From Marilutibacter aestuarii (GTDB lineage Bacteria > Pseudomonadota > Gammaproteobacteria > Xanthomonadales > Xanthomonadaceae), in contig NZ_VICE01000090.1 in the NCBI RefSeq assembly GCF_006546775.1, forward strand, positions 1-57,617: a stretch of DNA of 57,617 nucleotides, read 5' to 3'. The position numbers and the translations under genes are program-made. Position 1 is the first letter of the stretch. Each line of letters begins with the position of its first letter. The notes beneath the pieces were generated by a model, which saw only the letters and a program-made list of their open reading frames with translations, had not been told where the DNA came from and did no database searches. Shown here one piece after another: positions 1-9,039 of this stretch.

Positions 1-1737
1 CGCGCGCCCGCCCTCGGGCAGGTCGCGCGGACGGCTGATGCGCAGCGGCTGGCCGGCGACGCGCACCTTCTTCAGGTGCTCCATCAGCTCCTTGGGAATG
101 CCCTCGGGCAGGTCGACGTAGCTGTGGTCCTGCTGGATGTCGATGCGGCCGATGAAACGGCTCTCCAGCTCGGCCTCGTTGGCGATCGCGCCGACGATGT
201 TGCCCGGTTTGACGCCATGCACGTGGCCGACCTCGATGCGGAAGGTCTCCATGCCGGCTTCGGGTGCGTGCGCGCCACGATCGCGCGGCGGCCTGGGCGC
301 GGCATCGGCGAAGCCCTGTTCGCCGCGGTTGCCCGCGAAGGGACGCGCTTCGCCGCGCTCGGGCTGCGAAGCGCGCTCGGGACGCGGGCGCTCGCGGGGC
401 TGGTCCAGCAACAGCGGCTGTTCGCCCTGGACGAGGCCGGCCAGGGCGGCGGCGATCTCGGCCATCGGCACGTTCTTCTCGCGCTCGTAGCGCTCGACCA
501 GGTCGCGGAACAGCGACAGGTCGGGGCGCTCGAGCGACTCGCCGATGCGGCCGAGGAACTTGTTCACGCGCTGCTCGTTGACCGTGTCGATGCTGGGCAG
601 TTCCATCTGCTCGATCGGCTGGCGGGTGGCGCGCTCGATGGCGCGCAGCATGCCGCGCTCGCGCGGGGTGACGAACAGGATCGCCTCGCCGCTGCGGCCG
701 GCGCGGCCGGTACGACCGATGCGGTGCACGTAGCTTTCGGTGTCGTAGGGGATGTCGTAGTTCAGCACGTGGCTGATCCGCTCCACGTCGAGCCCGCGCG
801 CGGCGACGTCGGTCGCGACCAGCACGTCGATGCGGCCGTCCTTGAGCTGCTGCACGGTCTTCTCGCGCTGCGCCTGCTGGACGTCGCCGTTGATCGAAGC
901 GGCGGAGAACCCACGCGCGGTCAGCTTCTCGGCCAGCTCGTCGGTGCCGAGCTTGGTGCGGGCGAAGATGATCATCGCGTCGAAGGGTTCGGCCTCCAGG
1001 ATGCGGGTCAGCGCATCGAGCTTGTGCACGCCGCTGACCGACCAGTAGCGCTGGCGGATGTTCGCCGCGGTGCTGGTCTTGTTCTTGATCGAGACCTCGA
1101 CCGGGTCCTTCAGGTAGGTCTGGGCGATGCGCCGGATCTGGCTGGGCATCGTCGCCGAGAACAGCGCGACCTGGCGCGTCTCGGGGGTCTTCTTCAGGAC
1201 CGCCTCGACGTCGTCGATGAAGCCCATGCGCAGCATCTCGTCGGCTTCGTCCAGGACCAGGCCGCGGAGCTCCGACAGGTCCAGCGAGCCGCGCTCGAGG
1301 TGGTCGATGACACGCCCCGGGGTGCCGACGACCACGTGCACGCCGCGCCGCAGCGCCGCCAGCTGCGGATGGTAGCTCTGGCCGCCGTAGATCGGCAGCA
1401 CGTGGAAGCCCGGCAGGTGGGTGGCGTACTTCTGGAAGGCCTCGGCGACCTGGATCGCCAGCTCGCGGGTGGGCGCCAGGACCAGCGCCTGTGGCTTCTT
1501 CTGCGCCGGGTCGATGCGCGCCAGGATCGGCAGCGCGAACGCGGCGGTCTTGCCGGTGCCGGTCTGCGCCTGGCCAAGCATGTCGCGGCCTTCAAGCAGC
1601 GGCGGGATGGTGGCGGCCTGGATCGGTGAGGGCGACTCGTAGCCGACGTCGCGCAAGGCCCGGAGCAACGGCTCGGGCAGCGCCAGGTCGCTGAACTTCA
1701 TTTGGGGAGTGCTGTCGCCAGCGGTGTCGTCGCTCAT
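1..1737 (-). CDS. deaD: DEAD-box ATP-dependent RNA helicase (DeaD/CsdA-like), 3' end outside window
   Basis: ATP-dependent RNA helicase of the cold-shock/ribosome-assembly type, acting in the cytoplasm on structured RNA. Visible motifs in order: Q motif (SPIQ, about 36-39), Walker A AQTGTGKT (57-64), PTRELA, TPGRV, DEAD at 163-166, SAT, and HRIGRTGR starting at 338. A linker rich in Arg, Pro and Glu (about 445-495) leads to a DbpA-type RNA-binding domain (about 497-563, containing GRIDI). The domain order matches DeaD/CsdA rather than the shorter RhlE or RhlB. The reading frame is still open at base 1, so the C-terminal tail is missing. The start at 1737 is preferred over the in-frame ATG at 1701 because a GAGGG stretch lies just upstream. 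Assignment to DeaD rather than a paralogue rests on the C-terminal domain. Confidence 0.93.
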   Translation of the reverse strand, partial: MSDDTAGDSTPQMKFSDLALPEPLLRALRDVGYESPSPIQAATIPPLLEGRDMLGQAQTGTGKTAAFALPILARIDPAQKKPQALVLAPTRELAIQVAEAFQKYATHLPGFHVLPIYGGQSYHPQLAALRRGVHVVVGTPGRVIDHLERGSLDLSELRGLVLDEADEMLRMGFIDDVEAVLKKTPETRQVALFSATMPSQIRRIAQTYLKDPVEVSIKNKTSTAANIRQRYWSVSGVHKLDALTRILEAEPFDAMIIFARTKLGTDELAEKLTARGFSAASINGDVQQAQREKTVQQLKDGRIDVLVATDVAARGLDVERISHVLNYDIPYDTESYVHRIGRTGRAGRSGEAILFVTPRERGMLRAIERATRQPIEQMELPSIDTVNEQRVNKFLGRIGESLERPDLSLFRDLVERYEREKNVPMAEIAAALAGLVQGEQPLLLDQPRERPRPERASQPERGEARPFAGNRGEQGFADAAPRPPRDRGAHAPEAGMETFRIEVGHVHGVKPGNIVGAIANEAELESRFIGRIDIQQDHSYVDLPEGIPKELMEHLKKVRVAGQPLRISRPRDLPEGGRA

Positions 1738-1776
1738 CGGGGTGACCCTCGTGCTGCCCGCGAGGGCCAATCGGAC

Positions 1777-1782
1777 ATTTTA
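1777..1782 (-). promoter_or_regulatory. Candidate -10 box TAAAAT of the helicase gene
   Basis: Read on the minus strand this is GCG-TAAAAT, 39 bases upstream of the 1737 start codon. It would give a leader of roughly 30 bases. No convincing -35 hexamer is visible. The same GCG-TAAAAT string precedes the ferredoxin reductase gene at 38521-38526. Confidence 0.4.
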
Positions 1783-1842
1783 CGCTCCCAACCGCCCCGG
1801 ATGGTGCATTGCGTCATGGCCGGGTCAGGCGCGATTGGGCTT

Positions 1843-2937
1843 TCAGCCCAGCACCACGCGATCGCAGCCGCGCAGCCGTGCTTCCCGCATCGCCGCTTCG
1901 GCGCGCCCGGTCGCGGCCTTCAGTGCCTCGCGTTCGCGGGTCTGGGTGATCCCGACGCTCAGGGTGATGGGCGTGTCGCCCCCCATGCCGGCGATCGCGC
2001 CACGGATCCGTTCGACCACGCGCGTCGCGGCGTCGGCGTCGCTGCCCGGCAGCATGACCACGAAGCTGCGGCCATCCACGCGTGCGAGCAGGTCCCCGTG
2101 GCGCAGGCAGTCGCGCATGACGCGGGTCGACCGCTTCATCAGTTCGGCGACCGATTCGTTGCCATGCCGTTCGCGGATGTCGTCGACGGGGTCGAGGTCG
2201 AGCCGGACCACCGACAGGTCCTTCTGGATGTCGCGCTGGTGCCGGTGCAGGAAGTGGGCCCGGGTTTCCCAATGGTCGCGGTCGCCGGCTTCGAAAGAGG
2301 CCTGGTTGGCAGCGGCCTGGTGCAGGCGCCGGAGCAGACGTTCCCGGTACAGGAAGATGTCCATCGACGAGGACAGTTGCGCGCGGCGCAGGGTGGCCCC
2401 GATCACCACGCCCGCGACGAAGAAGAGGGTGTAGGCCCCCCACAGCCCCCTTGGCGCCTCGAGGTACCAGAGCATGCCGTACATCGGCAGGATCAGCGCC
2501 AGCGCCGTGGCGACCGCGGTCACGCGGGTCAAGGCGAAGGGCAGCAAGATGATCGCCATCAGCATGATCGGCACGTGGGTCAGGCTGAGGCGTTCGGGTT
2601 CGATCGAGGAGGTCACCGCGATGGCGATGCTGAAGAGAAGCGCATAGAGCGTGCCGAACAGCTCGGCGCTGCGGCTGAAGCCCGACAGCCAGGTCAGGCT
2701 GGCCAGGATGAGCAGGCCGAAGGTCAGTGAAAGCCGCAGCAGCAGGGTCCACTGGGCGGTGTCGCCCATCATGACCAGGTCGCGTGCCCAGCCCAGCGCG
2801 AACAGCAGCGGCAGCCCGAACATGAGCAGGCGCAGCGCGTGGCGCATCTTCTTGTAGGCGAATTTCTGGAAGCGCAGGAACTCGTCGGCCGACAGCCGAT
2901 GCCTGGCCTTGTCGTAGTTCAGCAGTCCGGAAAACAT
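1843..2937 (-). CDS. Membrane protein with degenerate GGDEF domain
   Basis: 364 residues: about six hydrophobic segments (roughly 37-52, 63-85, 92-110, 121-137, 140-155, 168-180), a short coiled region, then a GGDEF-fold domain (about 235-364). The catalytic loop that should read GGDEF reads DGRSF (288-292), so diguanylate cyclase activity is unlikely. RHGD at 279-282 sits exactly five residues before the loop, matching the RxxD inhibitory site that binds c-di-GMP in active cyclases. A receptor or signalling-adaptor role is inferred. The ATG at 2937 is chosen over 3012 because AGGGGG lies 8 bases upstream and the membrane domain begins directly after it. It is divergent from selO. Confidence 0.85.
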   Translation of the reverse strand: MFSGLLNYDKARHRLSADEFLRFQKFAYKKMRHALRLLMFGLPLLFALGWARDLVMMGDTAQWTLLLRLSLTFGLLILASLTWLSGFSRSAELFGTLYALLFSIAIAVTSSIEPERLSLTHVPIMLMAIILLPFALTRVTAVATALALILPMYGMLWYLEAPRGLWGAYTLFFVAGVVIGATLRRAQLSSSMDIFLYRERLLRRLHQAAANQASFEAGDRDHWETRAHFLHRHQRDIQKDLSVVRLDLDPVDDIRERHGNESVAELMKRSTRVMRDCLRHGDLLARVDGRSFVVMLPGSDADAATRVVERIRGAIAGMGGDTPITLSVGITQTREREALKAATGRAEAAMREARLRGCDRVVLG

Positions 2938-3011
2938 CGATCGCGCCCCCTGTTCGACTGATCGAGATCCTGTGATGGTCTCGCCTGCCAATCCTTGCGG
3001 GCGCCTCGGCA

Positions 3012-3017
3012 TACAAT
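3012..3017 (+). promoter_or_regulatory. Candidate -10 box TACAAT of selO
   Basis: TACAAT lies 36 bases upstream of the selO ATG, in the gap between two divergent genes. No clear -35 hexamer is seen at 16-18 bases. It is one of several TANAAT boxes close to starts in this window. Confidence 0.4.
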
Positions 3018-3053
3018 CGGGTGGACCCGGCTCCCTGCCCGGATTCGCGACGC

Positions 3054-4622
3054 ATGCCCACGCCCCCCAGTCTACGCTTCGACAACGCCTTTGTGACGAG
3101 CCTGCCCGGTGATCCGGAGACCGGCCGGCACGTCCGCGCGGTCGAGGGCGCGCTATGGTCCCGGGTGGCGCCGGAGCCGGTCGCCGCGCCCCGCATGCTG
3201 GCCTGGTCCGCGGACATGGCCGCGCGCCTGGGCCTGGACCCGGGATGGATGCGCACGGAGGCGGCGGCGGAAGTCCTGGCGGGCAACCGGCTGCTGGAGG
3301 GCATGGCGCCTTTTGCCAGCAATTACGGCGGCCACCAGTTCGGGCATTGGGCCGGACAGCTGGGCGACGGCCGCGCGATCGGCCTGGGCGAAGTGCTCGA
3401 TCCGGGCGGGCGCCGCTGGGAGCTCCAGCTCAAGGGCGCCGGCCCCACGCCGTATTCGCGCAGCGCCGACGGGCGGGCGGTGCTGCGCTCCTCTCTGCGC
3501 GAGTTCCTGTGCAGCGAGGCCATGCACCACCTGGGCGTGCCGACCACGCGCGCGCTCAGCCTGGTCGGGACCGGCGAGCAGGTGGTGCGCGACATGTTCT
3601 ACGACGGCCACCCCGCGCCCGAGCCCGGCGCGGTGGTGTGCCGGGTTGCACCGTCCTTCATACGCTTCGGCCATTTCGAACTGCCGGCGTCGCGCGGCGA
3701 CGTCGACCTGCTGCGGACGCTGGTCGATTTCTGCATCGCGCGGGATTTCCCGCACCTGCAGGGCACCGGCGAATCCTTGCTGGGCGACTGGTTCGGCGAA
3801 GTCTGCGAACGGACCGCGGTGATGGTCGCGCACTGGATGCGGGTCGGCTTCGTGCATGGCGTGATGAACACCGACAACATGTCCATCCTCGGCCTGACCA
3901 TCGACTACGGCCCCTACGGCTGGATCGACGACTTCGATCCCGACTGGACCCCGAACACCACCGACCGCCAGCATCGGCGCTACCGCTTTGGCCAGCAGCC
4001 CCAGGTGGCCTACTGGAACCTCTCGCGCCTGGCTGGGGCACTGTCGCCTGTTTTCGACGGGCACGAGGCCCTGCAGGCCGGGCTGCGCCGCTTCGTGGAC
4101 GCCTATGGCGCGGCCGACCGGGGCAACACCGCGGCCAAGCTCGGGCTGTCCGCCTGCCGGGACGAGGACCTCGACCTGATGCAGGCCTTGCGCGACCTGT
4201 TGAAGGCCGGTGAGGTCGACATGACCCTGTTCTTCCGCCACCTGGCCGACATCGATCCGGACGCGCCCTCGCTGGACGGGTTCGACGACGCGTTCTACGA
4301 CGCCTCGCGCCGCGCGTCGGTCGAGGCGGCGCTTGGCGAGTGGCTGCGGACCTACGCCGCCCGTGTCGCCGGTGACCCCTTGCCCGCGGAGCACCGCAAG
4401 GCGCTGATGGATGCCGCCAACCCGCAATACGTGCTGCGCAACTACCTGGCGCAGGAGGCGATCGACCTGGCCCACGGGGGCGACATGTCGCGCACCGAAG
4501 CGCTGCTTGCGGTGCTGGGCCACCCCTACGACCTCCAGCCCGGGCGGGAGGCGTTTGCCCGCCGTCGCCCGGACTGGGCGCGCGACCGCGCGGGCTGCTC
4601 GATGCTCTCGTGCAGTTCATGA
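3054..4622 (+). CDS. selO: Protein adenylyltransferase SelO (YdiU/UPF0061)
   Basis: 522 residues, full family length. SelO is a pseudokinase-fold enzyme that transfers AMP from ATP to Ser, Thr or Tyr of target proteins and is linked to oxidative-stress responses. Diagnostic stretches are [18 protein letters not shown] (91-108), [12 protein letters not shown] (about 125-136), [10 protein letters not shown] with N272 and D274, and DYGPYG with D284 as metal ligand. The protein ends CSMLSCSS; in selenoprotein homologues the third residue from the end is selenocysteine, here it is Cys. The ATG at 3054 fits the family N-terminus; an in-frame GTG at 3021 is possible but lies almost on the -10-like TACAAT. 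Confidence 0.95.
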   Translation: MPTPPSLRFDNAFVTSLPGDPETGRHVRAVEGALWSRVAPEPVAAPRMLAWSADMAARLGLDPGWMRTEAAAEVLAGNRLLEGMAPFASNYGGHQFGHWAGQLGDGRAIGLGEVLDPGGRRWELQLKGAGPTPYSRSADGRAVLRSSLREFLCSEAMHHLGVPTTRALSLVGTGEQVVRDMFYDGHPAPEPGAVVCRVAPSFIRFGHFELPASRGDVDLLRTLVDFCIARDFPHLQGTGESLLGDWFGEVCERTAVMVAHWMRVGFVHGVMNTDNMSILGLTIDYGPYGWIDDFDPDWTPNTTDRQHRRYRFGQQPQVAYWNLSRLAGALSPVFDGHEALQAGLRRFVDAYGAADRGNTAAKLGLSACRDEDLDLMQALRDLLKAGEVDMTLFFRHLADIDPDAPSLDGFDDAFYDASRRASVEAALGEWLRTYAARVAGDPLPAEHRKALMDAANPQYVLRNYLAQEAIDLAHGGDMSRTEALLAVLGHPYDLQPGREAFARRRPDWARDRAGCSMLSCSS

Positions 4623-4686
4623 AACCTCGACAGGCGCGGGCGCAGCATCGGCGACACCTGGCTTCGATGGATGGGAGGACACCTCG

Positions 4687-5325
4687 ATGGGACAGCTACT
4701 TTCGCAGGGCCCATGCCCGGCCTCACTGCTCCGGAAATGCGGCCTGCTGGTCGTCGCGCTTGCCCTGACCGCCTGCGCCACCGGCAGCGGTCCGGTCGCC
4801 AACGGGAGTGCCGGCAAGGCGTTCGTGGGCACGGTGGCCAGGATCGACATGGCCGACCGCCGACTCGCGCTGGCCGACGACAGCCGCACCGGCAACGCCC
4901 TGGGGCAGGGCGCCAGCACCCACCTGCGTTTCGACGCCGATACCCCGGTGCGTGAGGCCGGGCGCGCCGTCCCGCTCGCCGGACTCGCCGTGGGCGACCG
5001 CGTGCGGGTCGAAGCCGGCGACGACGGCACCCTACCCATGGCCCGCCGCATCGACGTGCTACACGCGCCCGATGCGCCCTTGCCCTGGGGGCGGTACGTG
5101 CATGGGCGAATCGTGTCGATCAACACCCGCAGCCGTACCGTCAACCTGGCGCAGGCGGGGACCAACCTGTCGGTCCGCGTGCGCTACGAAGCCGACACCA
5201 GCGTGGTCGATCTCCAGGGCGCGCCGATCGACGCCGCCGGGCTGGTGCCCGGAGACGAGGTCGACGTCGTGCTGCGCGTGGTCACGCCCGATCCGGTCGC
5301 GCTGAAAGTCACTCGCCTGCGCTGA
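4687..5325 (+). CDS. Lipoprotein with two OB-like (DUF5666-type) repeats
   Basis: 212 residues. A signal peptide ends in a lipobox LTAC (Cys30), so this is a predicted lipoprotein. The mature part has two similar units: FVGTVARIDMADRRLALAD near 45-63 and VHGRIVSINTRSRTVNLAQ near 138-156. Each is followed by a segment containing a GDRVRVE- or GDEVDVV-type strand, a pattern seen in DUF5666/OB-fold proteins. The start is fixed by GGGAGG 8 bases upstream. No function can be assigned. It lies between selO and uup on the same strand, and the uup -10 box follows just after its stop. Confidence 0.8.
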   Translation: MGQLLSQGPCPASLLRKCGLLVVALALTACATGSGPVANGSAGKAFVGTVARIDMADRRLALADDSRTGNALGQGASTHLRFDADTPVREAGRAVPLAGLAVGDRVRVEAGDDGTLPMARRIDVLHAPDAPLPWGRYVHGRIVSINTRSRTVNLAQAGTNLSVRVRYEADTSVVDLQGAPIDAAGLVPGDEVDVVLRVVTPDPVALKVTRLR

Positions 5326-5341
5326 ACACGCGCATCCCCCG

Positions 5342-5347
5342 TAGAAT
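5342..5347 (+). promoter_or_regulatory. Candidate -10 box TAGAAT of uup
   Basis: TAGAAT ends 6 bases before the uup ATG at 5354, so transcription would begin at or beside the start codon and yield a leaderless or nearly leaderless mRNA. No canonical -35 is obvious. Confidence 0.5.
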
Positions 5348-5353
5348 GGGCGG

Positions 5354-7258
5354 ATGTCCCTGATCAATCTCATCGACGTCGACTACAGCGTCGGCGGTCC
5401 CCTGCTGCTCGAACGCGTCAACCTGGCCATCGAGGCGGGCGAGCGTGTCGCCCTGATCGGCCGCAACGGCGCCGGCAAGTCGACCCTGCTGCGCCTGCTG
5501 TCGGGCGAGCTCCAGGCCGACGACGGCGAGGTGCGTGGCGAGGACGGCCTGCGCGTGGCGCGACTGGAGCAGGAAGTGCCGGCGGGCGCCGGGGGCGACG
5601 TCTGGGACGTTGTCGCCGAGGGCCTGGGCGAGCTGGGCCGCTGGCTGGCCGAGTACCACCACCTCAGCCATGCGGACGAAGTCGACATGGATGCACTGGC
5701 CCGCGTGCAGGGCCGGATCGAGGCCGCCGACGGCTGGTCGCTCGACCAGCGCGTGACCGAGACGCTGGACAAGCTGGAACTCGACGGCGATGCGCCCTTC
5801 GCGCGCCTGTCCGGCGGCATGAAGCGCCGGGTGCTGCTGGCCCGGGCGCTGGTGTCCTCGCCGGACGTCCTGTTGCTCGACGAGCCGACCAACCACCTCG
5901 ACATCGAGGCGATCGACTGGCTCGAGGGCTTCCTCAAGGGATGGCAGGGCGCCCTGGTGTTCATCACCCACGACCGCCGCTTCCTGCGTTCGCTGGCGAC
6001 GCGCATCGTCGAGATCGACCGCGGCCAGGTCACCAGCTGGCCGGGCGACTGGGCGAACTACGTCCGGCGCCGCGAGGAGCGCCTCAACGCCGAGGCGCAG
6101 GAGAACGCGCGCTTCGACAAGCTGCTGGCGCAGGAAGAAGCCTGGATCCGGCAGGGCATCAAGGCACGGCGCACCCGCGACGAGGGCCGGGTCAGGCGCC
6201 TGAAGCAGATGCGCAGCGAACGCGCCGAGCGGCGCGAGCTGCAGGGCAACGTGCGCATGGACCTCGCCCGCGGCGAGTCCTCCGGCAAGAAGGTCATCGA
6301 CGCCAAGGGGCTGGGCTTCGCCTACGGCGACCGCGTGCTCGTGCAGGGCCTGGACACCACGGTCTTCCGCGGCGACCGCATCGGCCTGATCGGCCCCAAC
6401 GGCAGCGGCAAGACCACGTTGATCAAGCTGCTGCTGGGCGAGATCGCGCCCTCGCGCGGCGAGGTACGACTGGGCAGCAACCTGCAGGTCGCGTATTTCG
6501 ACCAGTACCGGGCGACCCTGCGCGAGGACTGGAACGCGCTGGAGAACGTCGCCGAGGGCCGCGAGTTCGTCGAGGTGGGCGGGAAGCAGAAGCACGTCAT
6601 CGGCTACCTGCAGGACTTCCTGTTCACGCCCGAGCGCGCGCGCGCGCCGATCACCCGCCTGTCCGGCGGCGAGCGCAACCGCCTGCTGCTGGCCAAGCTG
6701 TTCGCCCAGCCGTCCAACCTGCTGGTGATGGACGAACCGACCAACGACCTGGACGTGGAAACCCTCGAGCTGCTCGAGGAACTGCTGGGCGACTACCCCG
6801 GCACCCTGCTGCTGGTCAGCCACGATCGCGACTTCCTGGACAACGTGGTGACCTCGACCATGGTCATGGAGGGCGGGGGACGGGTGGGCGAATACGTCGG
6901 CGGTTACACCGACTGGCTGCGCCAGCGGCCGCGCCAGGTTCCGTCCACGGCCAGTGTCGATCGAACGGCGGCAGCTGCCAGTCCGGCGGCGACCGACACC
7001 GCCAGTGCTGTCCCCGGCGCGCCCTCGCCACGGCGCAAGCTGAGCTACAAGGATGCGCGCGAACTCGAGCAACTGCCCGCTCGCATCGAGTCGCTGGAAG
7101 CGCGTCTGTCCGAGCTCACTGCGGCGATGAGCGATCCGGCGTTCTTCCAGGGCGAACCCGACGCGGTGGCCGGACATACCGCCCAGCTGGGCGCCGTCCA
7201 GGCCGAGCTCGACGCCGCCTATGCGCGCTGGGGCGAGCTGGAAGGCGAGGCGGGCTGA
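5354..7258 (+). CDS. uup: ABC-F ATPase Uup
   Basis: 634 residues: two ABC ATPase domains with no membrane segments, as in the ABC-F family that acts on ribosomes. First Walker A GRNGAGKST (36-44) with LSGGMKRR and LLLDEPTNHLD; second Walker A GPNGSGKTT (347-355) with LSGGERNR and MDEPTNDLD. An Arg/Lys-rich linker between them (KARRTRDEGRVRRLKQMR) is typical. The C-terminal charged coiled coil (about 555-634, starting RKLSYKDARELEQLP) is the Uup-type extension and separates it from EttA or YheS. Homologues are tied to replication-fork and ribosome quality functions. thpR starts 20 bases after the stop and is probably co-transcribed. Confidence 0.95.
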   Translation: MSLINLIDVDYSVGGPLLLERVNLAIEAGERVALIGRNGAGKSTLLRLLSGELQADDGEVRGEDGLRVARLEQEVPAGAGGDVWDVVAEGLGELGRWLAEYHHLSHADEVDMDALARVQGRIEAADGWSLDQRVTETLDKLELDGDAPFARLSGGMKRRVLLARALVSSPDVLLLDEPTNHLDIEAIDWLEGFLKGWQGALVFITHDRRFLRSLATRIVEIDRGQVTSWPGDWANYVRRREERLNAEAQENARFDKLLAQEEAWIRQGIKARRTRDEGRVRRLKQMRSERAERRELQGNVRMDLARGESSGKKVIDAKGLGFAYGDRVLVQGLDTTVFRGDRIGLIGPNGSGKTTLIKLLLGEIAPSRGEVRLGSNLQVAYFDQYRATLREDWNALENVAEGREFVEVGGKQKHVIGYLQDFLFTPERARAPITRLSGGERNRLLLAKLFAQPSNLLVMDEPTNDLDVETLELLEELLGDYPGTLLLVSHDRDFLDNVVTSTMVMEGGGRVGEYVGGYTDWLRQRPRQVPSTASVDRTAAAASPAATDTASAVPGAPSPRRKLSYKDARELEQLPARIESLEARLSELTAAMSDPAFFQGEPDAVAGHTAQLGAVQAELDAAYARWGELEGEAG

Positions 7259-7277
7259 GCTTCGCGGGCGAGGGCGC

Positions 7278-7862
7278 ATGGACCAGCTGACACTGGGCGG
7301 CTTCGAGCCGTCGCCGGAACGGCTTCGCCATCGCCTGTTCTTCGCGCTCTTGCCGGACGCGGCGACGCGGGCACGGATCGAGGCCGTGACGCTCCAGTCG
7401 CTGTCCCGCGTTCCCGGAGGCGGGCGCCGAGTGCGTCCGCACCGGTACCACCTGACGCTGCGCTGGCTCGGCGATCATCCGGACGCGCACGCCCACGTGC
7501 TGGACATGGCCACGCATGCGGCGCGAGGCGTGCGCTTGGCTCCCTTCGACCTGGACCTGGACCTGCGCGGCGCCTTCCCTTCGGCGCGCGTGTGCTGGCT
7601 GGGATGTCGCCAGGCGCCCGCTGCGCTCCCGGCGTTGCGGGTCCGCCTCGACCAAGGCCTGTTGGGTGGTCCCGTGCGCCTGAAGGGCGGGACGGCGCTG
7701 GTGCCGCACGTGACGGTGCTGCGCGACTGCATCGATCCCTGGCCCGAAGGCGCGCTCGAATCGCCGGTGCCCTGGCGGGTCGAGCGCTTCGTCCTCCTGC
7801 GCAGTGACCTGGACGGCGGGCACGCCTACGAGGAAGTCGCGGCCTGGCCGTTGCAGGGCTGA
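7278..7862 (+). CDS. thpR: RNA 2',3'-cyclic phosphodiesterase ThpR (LigT)
   Basis: 194 residues. A 2H-phosphoesterase fold is shown by the two HxT(S)x motifs: HLTL in YHLTLRWLG (about residues 57-65) and HVTV in PHVTVLRD (about 148-155). Members hydrolyse 2',3'-cyclic phosphate ends of RNA and can ligate tRNA halves in vitro. The opening FFALLPDAATRARI is typical of the family. It starts 20 bases after uup, so co-transcription is likely, and it converges on the lipoprotein gene with a 24-base gap. A GCGAGGG stretch upstream of the ATG may act as ribosome-binding site. Confidence 0.9.
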   Translation: MDQLTLGGFEPSPERLRHRLFFALLPDAATRARIEAVTLQSLSRVPGGGRRVRPHRYHLTLRWLGDHPDAHAHVLDMATHAARGVRLAPFDLDLDLRGAFPSARVCWLGCRQAPAALPALRVRLDQGLLGGPVRLKGGTALVPHVTVLRDCIDPWPEGALESPVPWRVERFVLLRSDLDGGHAYEEVAAWPLQG

Positions 7863-7886
7863 ACGCCTGCCGCCCCGGCGTGCCGG

Positions 7887-8963
7887 TCAGGGCGCGGGGA
7901 AGCTGCCGCAGCCGCGAAAGGTCTCGCCATTGACGTGCAGGCGCGCGCTGGCCTCGAAGGACTCGCCGCTCATGTCGTCCTGGCAGGCGGTGCGCTCGAC
8001 CTCGAGCCGCACGACGCTGCCGTCCGTGGCCGTGCCGGCATAGCCCAGCCCCTGCGCGGCCGCGCGCTCGACCTCGACCGTGCGTGTGCCGTAGTCGAGT
8101 TCGGCCTTGAGCCGGGGCGCATCGCCGGTGCCCACTTCCACGTGCCAACCGGGTTCGTTGCCGGCCGCACGAAAGGCGATGCCGCGACGGGCCGCGGCGC
8201 CCCAGGGCGAGGGCGTCTCGACCGGCGTGCAGGCGACGGCAGGTTGTCCCGCAAGCGAAAGCGCGTAAGCGCCGTCGCGTGTATCCAGCGCGTTGCCCAG
8301 GTCGTCCTCGTAGCGATTGCCGTCGTCGGCCGAGGCGAGCACGAGCTGCCGGCCGGAGAGGGCCAGCATGGCCTTGCCGTCACCGGGGCGCAGCTGGGCG
8401 TCGACGCGCAGGTCGCCGCACTGGAGCGTGAGGCCGGCTTGCGGCACTTCGCCTGGCGTATCGGGCGCGGCGCGACCGGCCACGCGCTTCATCAGCAGCT
8501 CGATCGGCGCGTCGCTGGCCGGGTCGACCGCATGACGGGTATCGGTGACGAAGAGCAGTCTGCCGTCGGGGCCCCTCACCGAGGCGTGCAGACCGTACAG
8601 GCCGTTCGGGCGCAGCTCCGTGGCGTCGTAGGGCAGGCGGAAGGGAATCGGCGAGCTGCGCGCGTCCTCGACCTCGACCTCGGCCAGGACAGCCCTGGGC
8701 GTGTCGGCCAACTGGTTGTCGAGCAGCTGCACGCTCAGTCGCGATCCCGGCGGAAGCAGCATGCGCTCGCGGTAGGTCGCCCGTCCCTCGATCATGGCGT
8801 CCGCGGGCGCGGGCGCCGCTTCCGCGGGCGTCGCGGCCGCATCGCCCGCCGCGGTGGCCGGAGCGGGCGGTGTGGGCTGGCAGGCCGAGAGGGCGAGCAC
8901 CAGGCCTCCCAGCAGGCTCGCGGGCAGGGCATGGGGACGGAAGGATCGAGGGACCAGCTGCAT
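7887..8963 (-). CDS. Three-domain lipoprotein: YbaY-like + MliC-like + COG3650-like
   Basis: 358 residues. A signal peptide ends in the lipobox LSAC (Cys28), followed by an Ala/Pro linker. Residues about 56-148 resemble YbaY/YscW lipoproteins (GRATYRERMLLPPGSRL, and later FRLPYD and YGLHASVR). Residues about 178-247 resemble MliC, the membrane-bound inhibitor of C-type lysozyme, with flanking Cys182 and Cys245 and a DGNRYED core. Residues about 260-355 resemble COG3650 (GNEPGWHVEV, Cys327 and Cys352). Outer-membrane or periplasmic location is expected. A role in protecting peptidoglycan from host or rival lysozymes is inference from the central domain only. Domain calls are by eye. Confidence 0.8.
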   Translation of the reverse strand: MQLVPRSFRPHALPASLLGGLVLALSACQPTPPAPATAAGDAAATPAEAAPAPADAMIEGRATYRERMLLPPGSRLSVQLLDNQLADTPRAVLAEVEVEDARSSPIPFRLPYDATELRPNGLYGLHASVRGPDGRLLFVTDTRHAVDPASDAPIELLMKRVAGRAAPDTPGEVPQAGLTLQCGDLRVDAQLRPGDGKAMLALSGRQLVLASADDGNRYEDDLGNALDTRDGAYALSLAGQPAVACTPVETPSPWGAAARRGIAFRAAGNEPGWHVEVGTGDAPRLKAELDYGTRTVEVERAAAQGLGYAGTATDGSVVRLEVERTACQDDMSGESFEASARLHVNGETFRGCGSFPAP

Positions 8964-9039
8964 GGGACGCTCCCGCGTGGGTGACGGCGCCAGTATGCGC
9001 CGCCGCCGTCTAGGTCGCGTCAGCGCCGGTGCCCGCGCC

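Noticed and set aside
76-1629. 517-codon plus-strand ORF opposite the helicase
   Set aside because: It is a shadow of the minus-strand helicase gene, has no ribosome-binding site, and shows no family motif. High G+C produces long antisense frames.
3021-3054. GTG at 3021 as the selO start
   Set aside because: It would sit 3 bases after the candidate -10 box, and the family N-terminus begins at the ATG at 3054.
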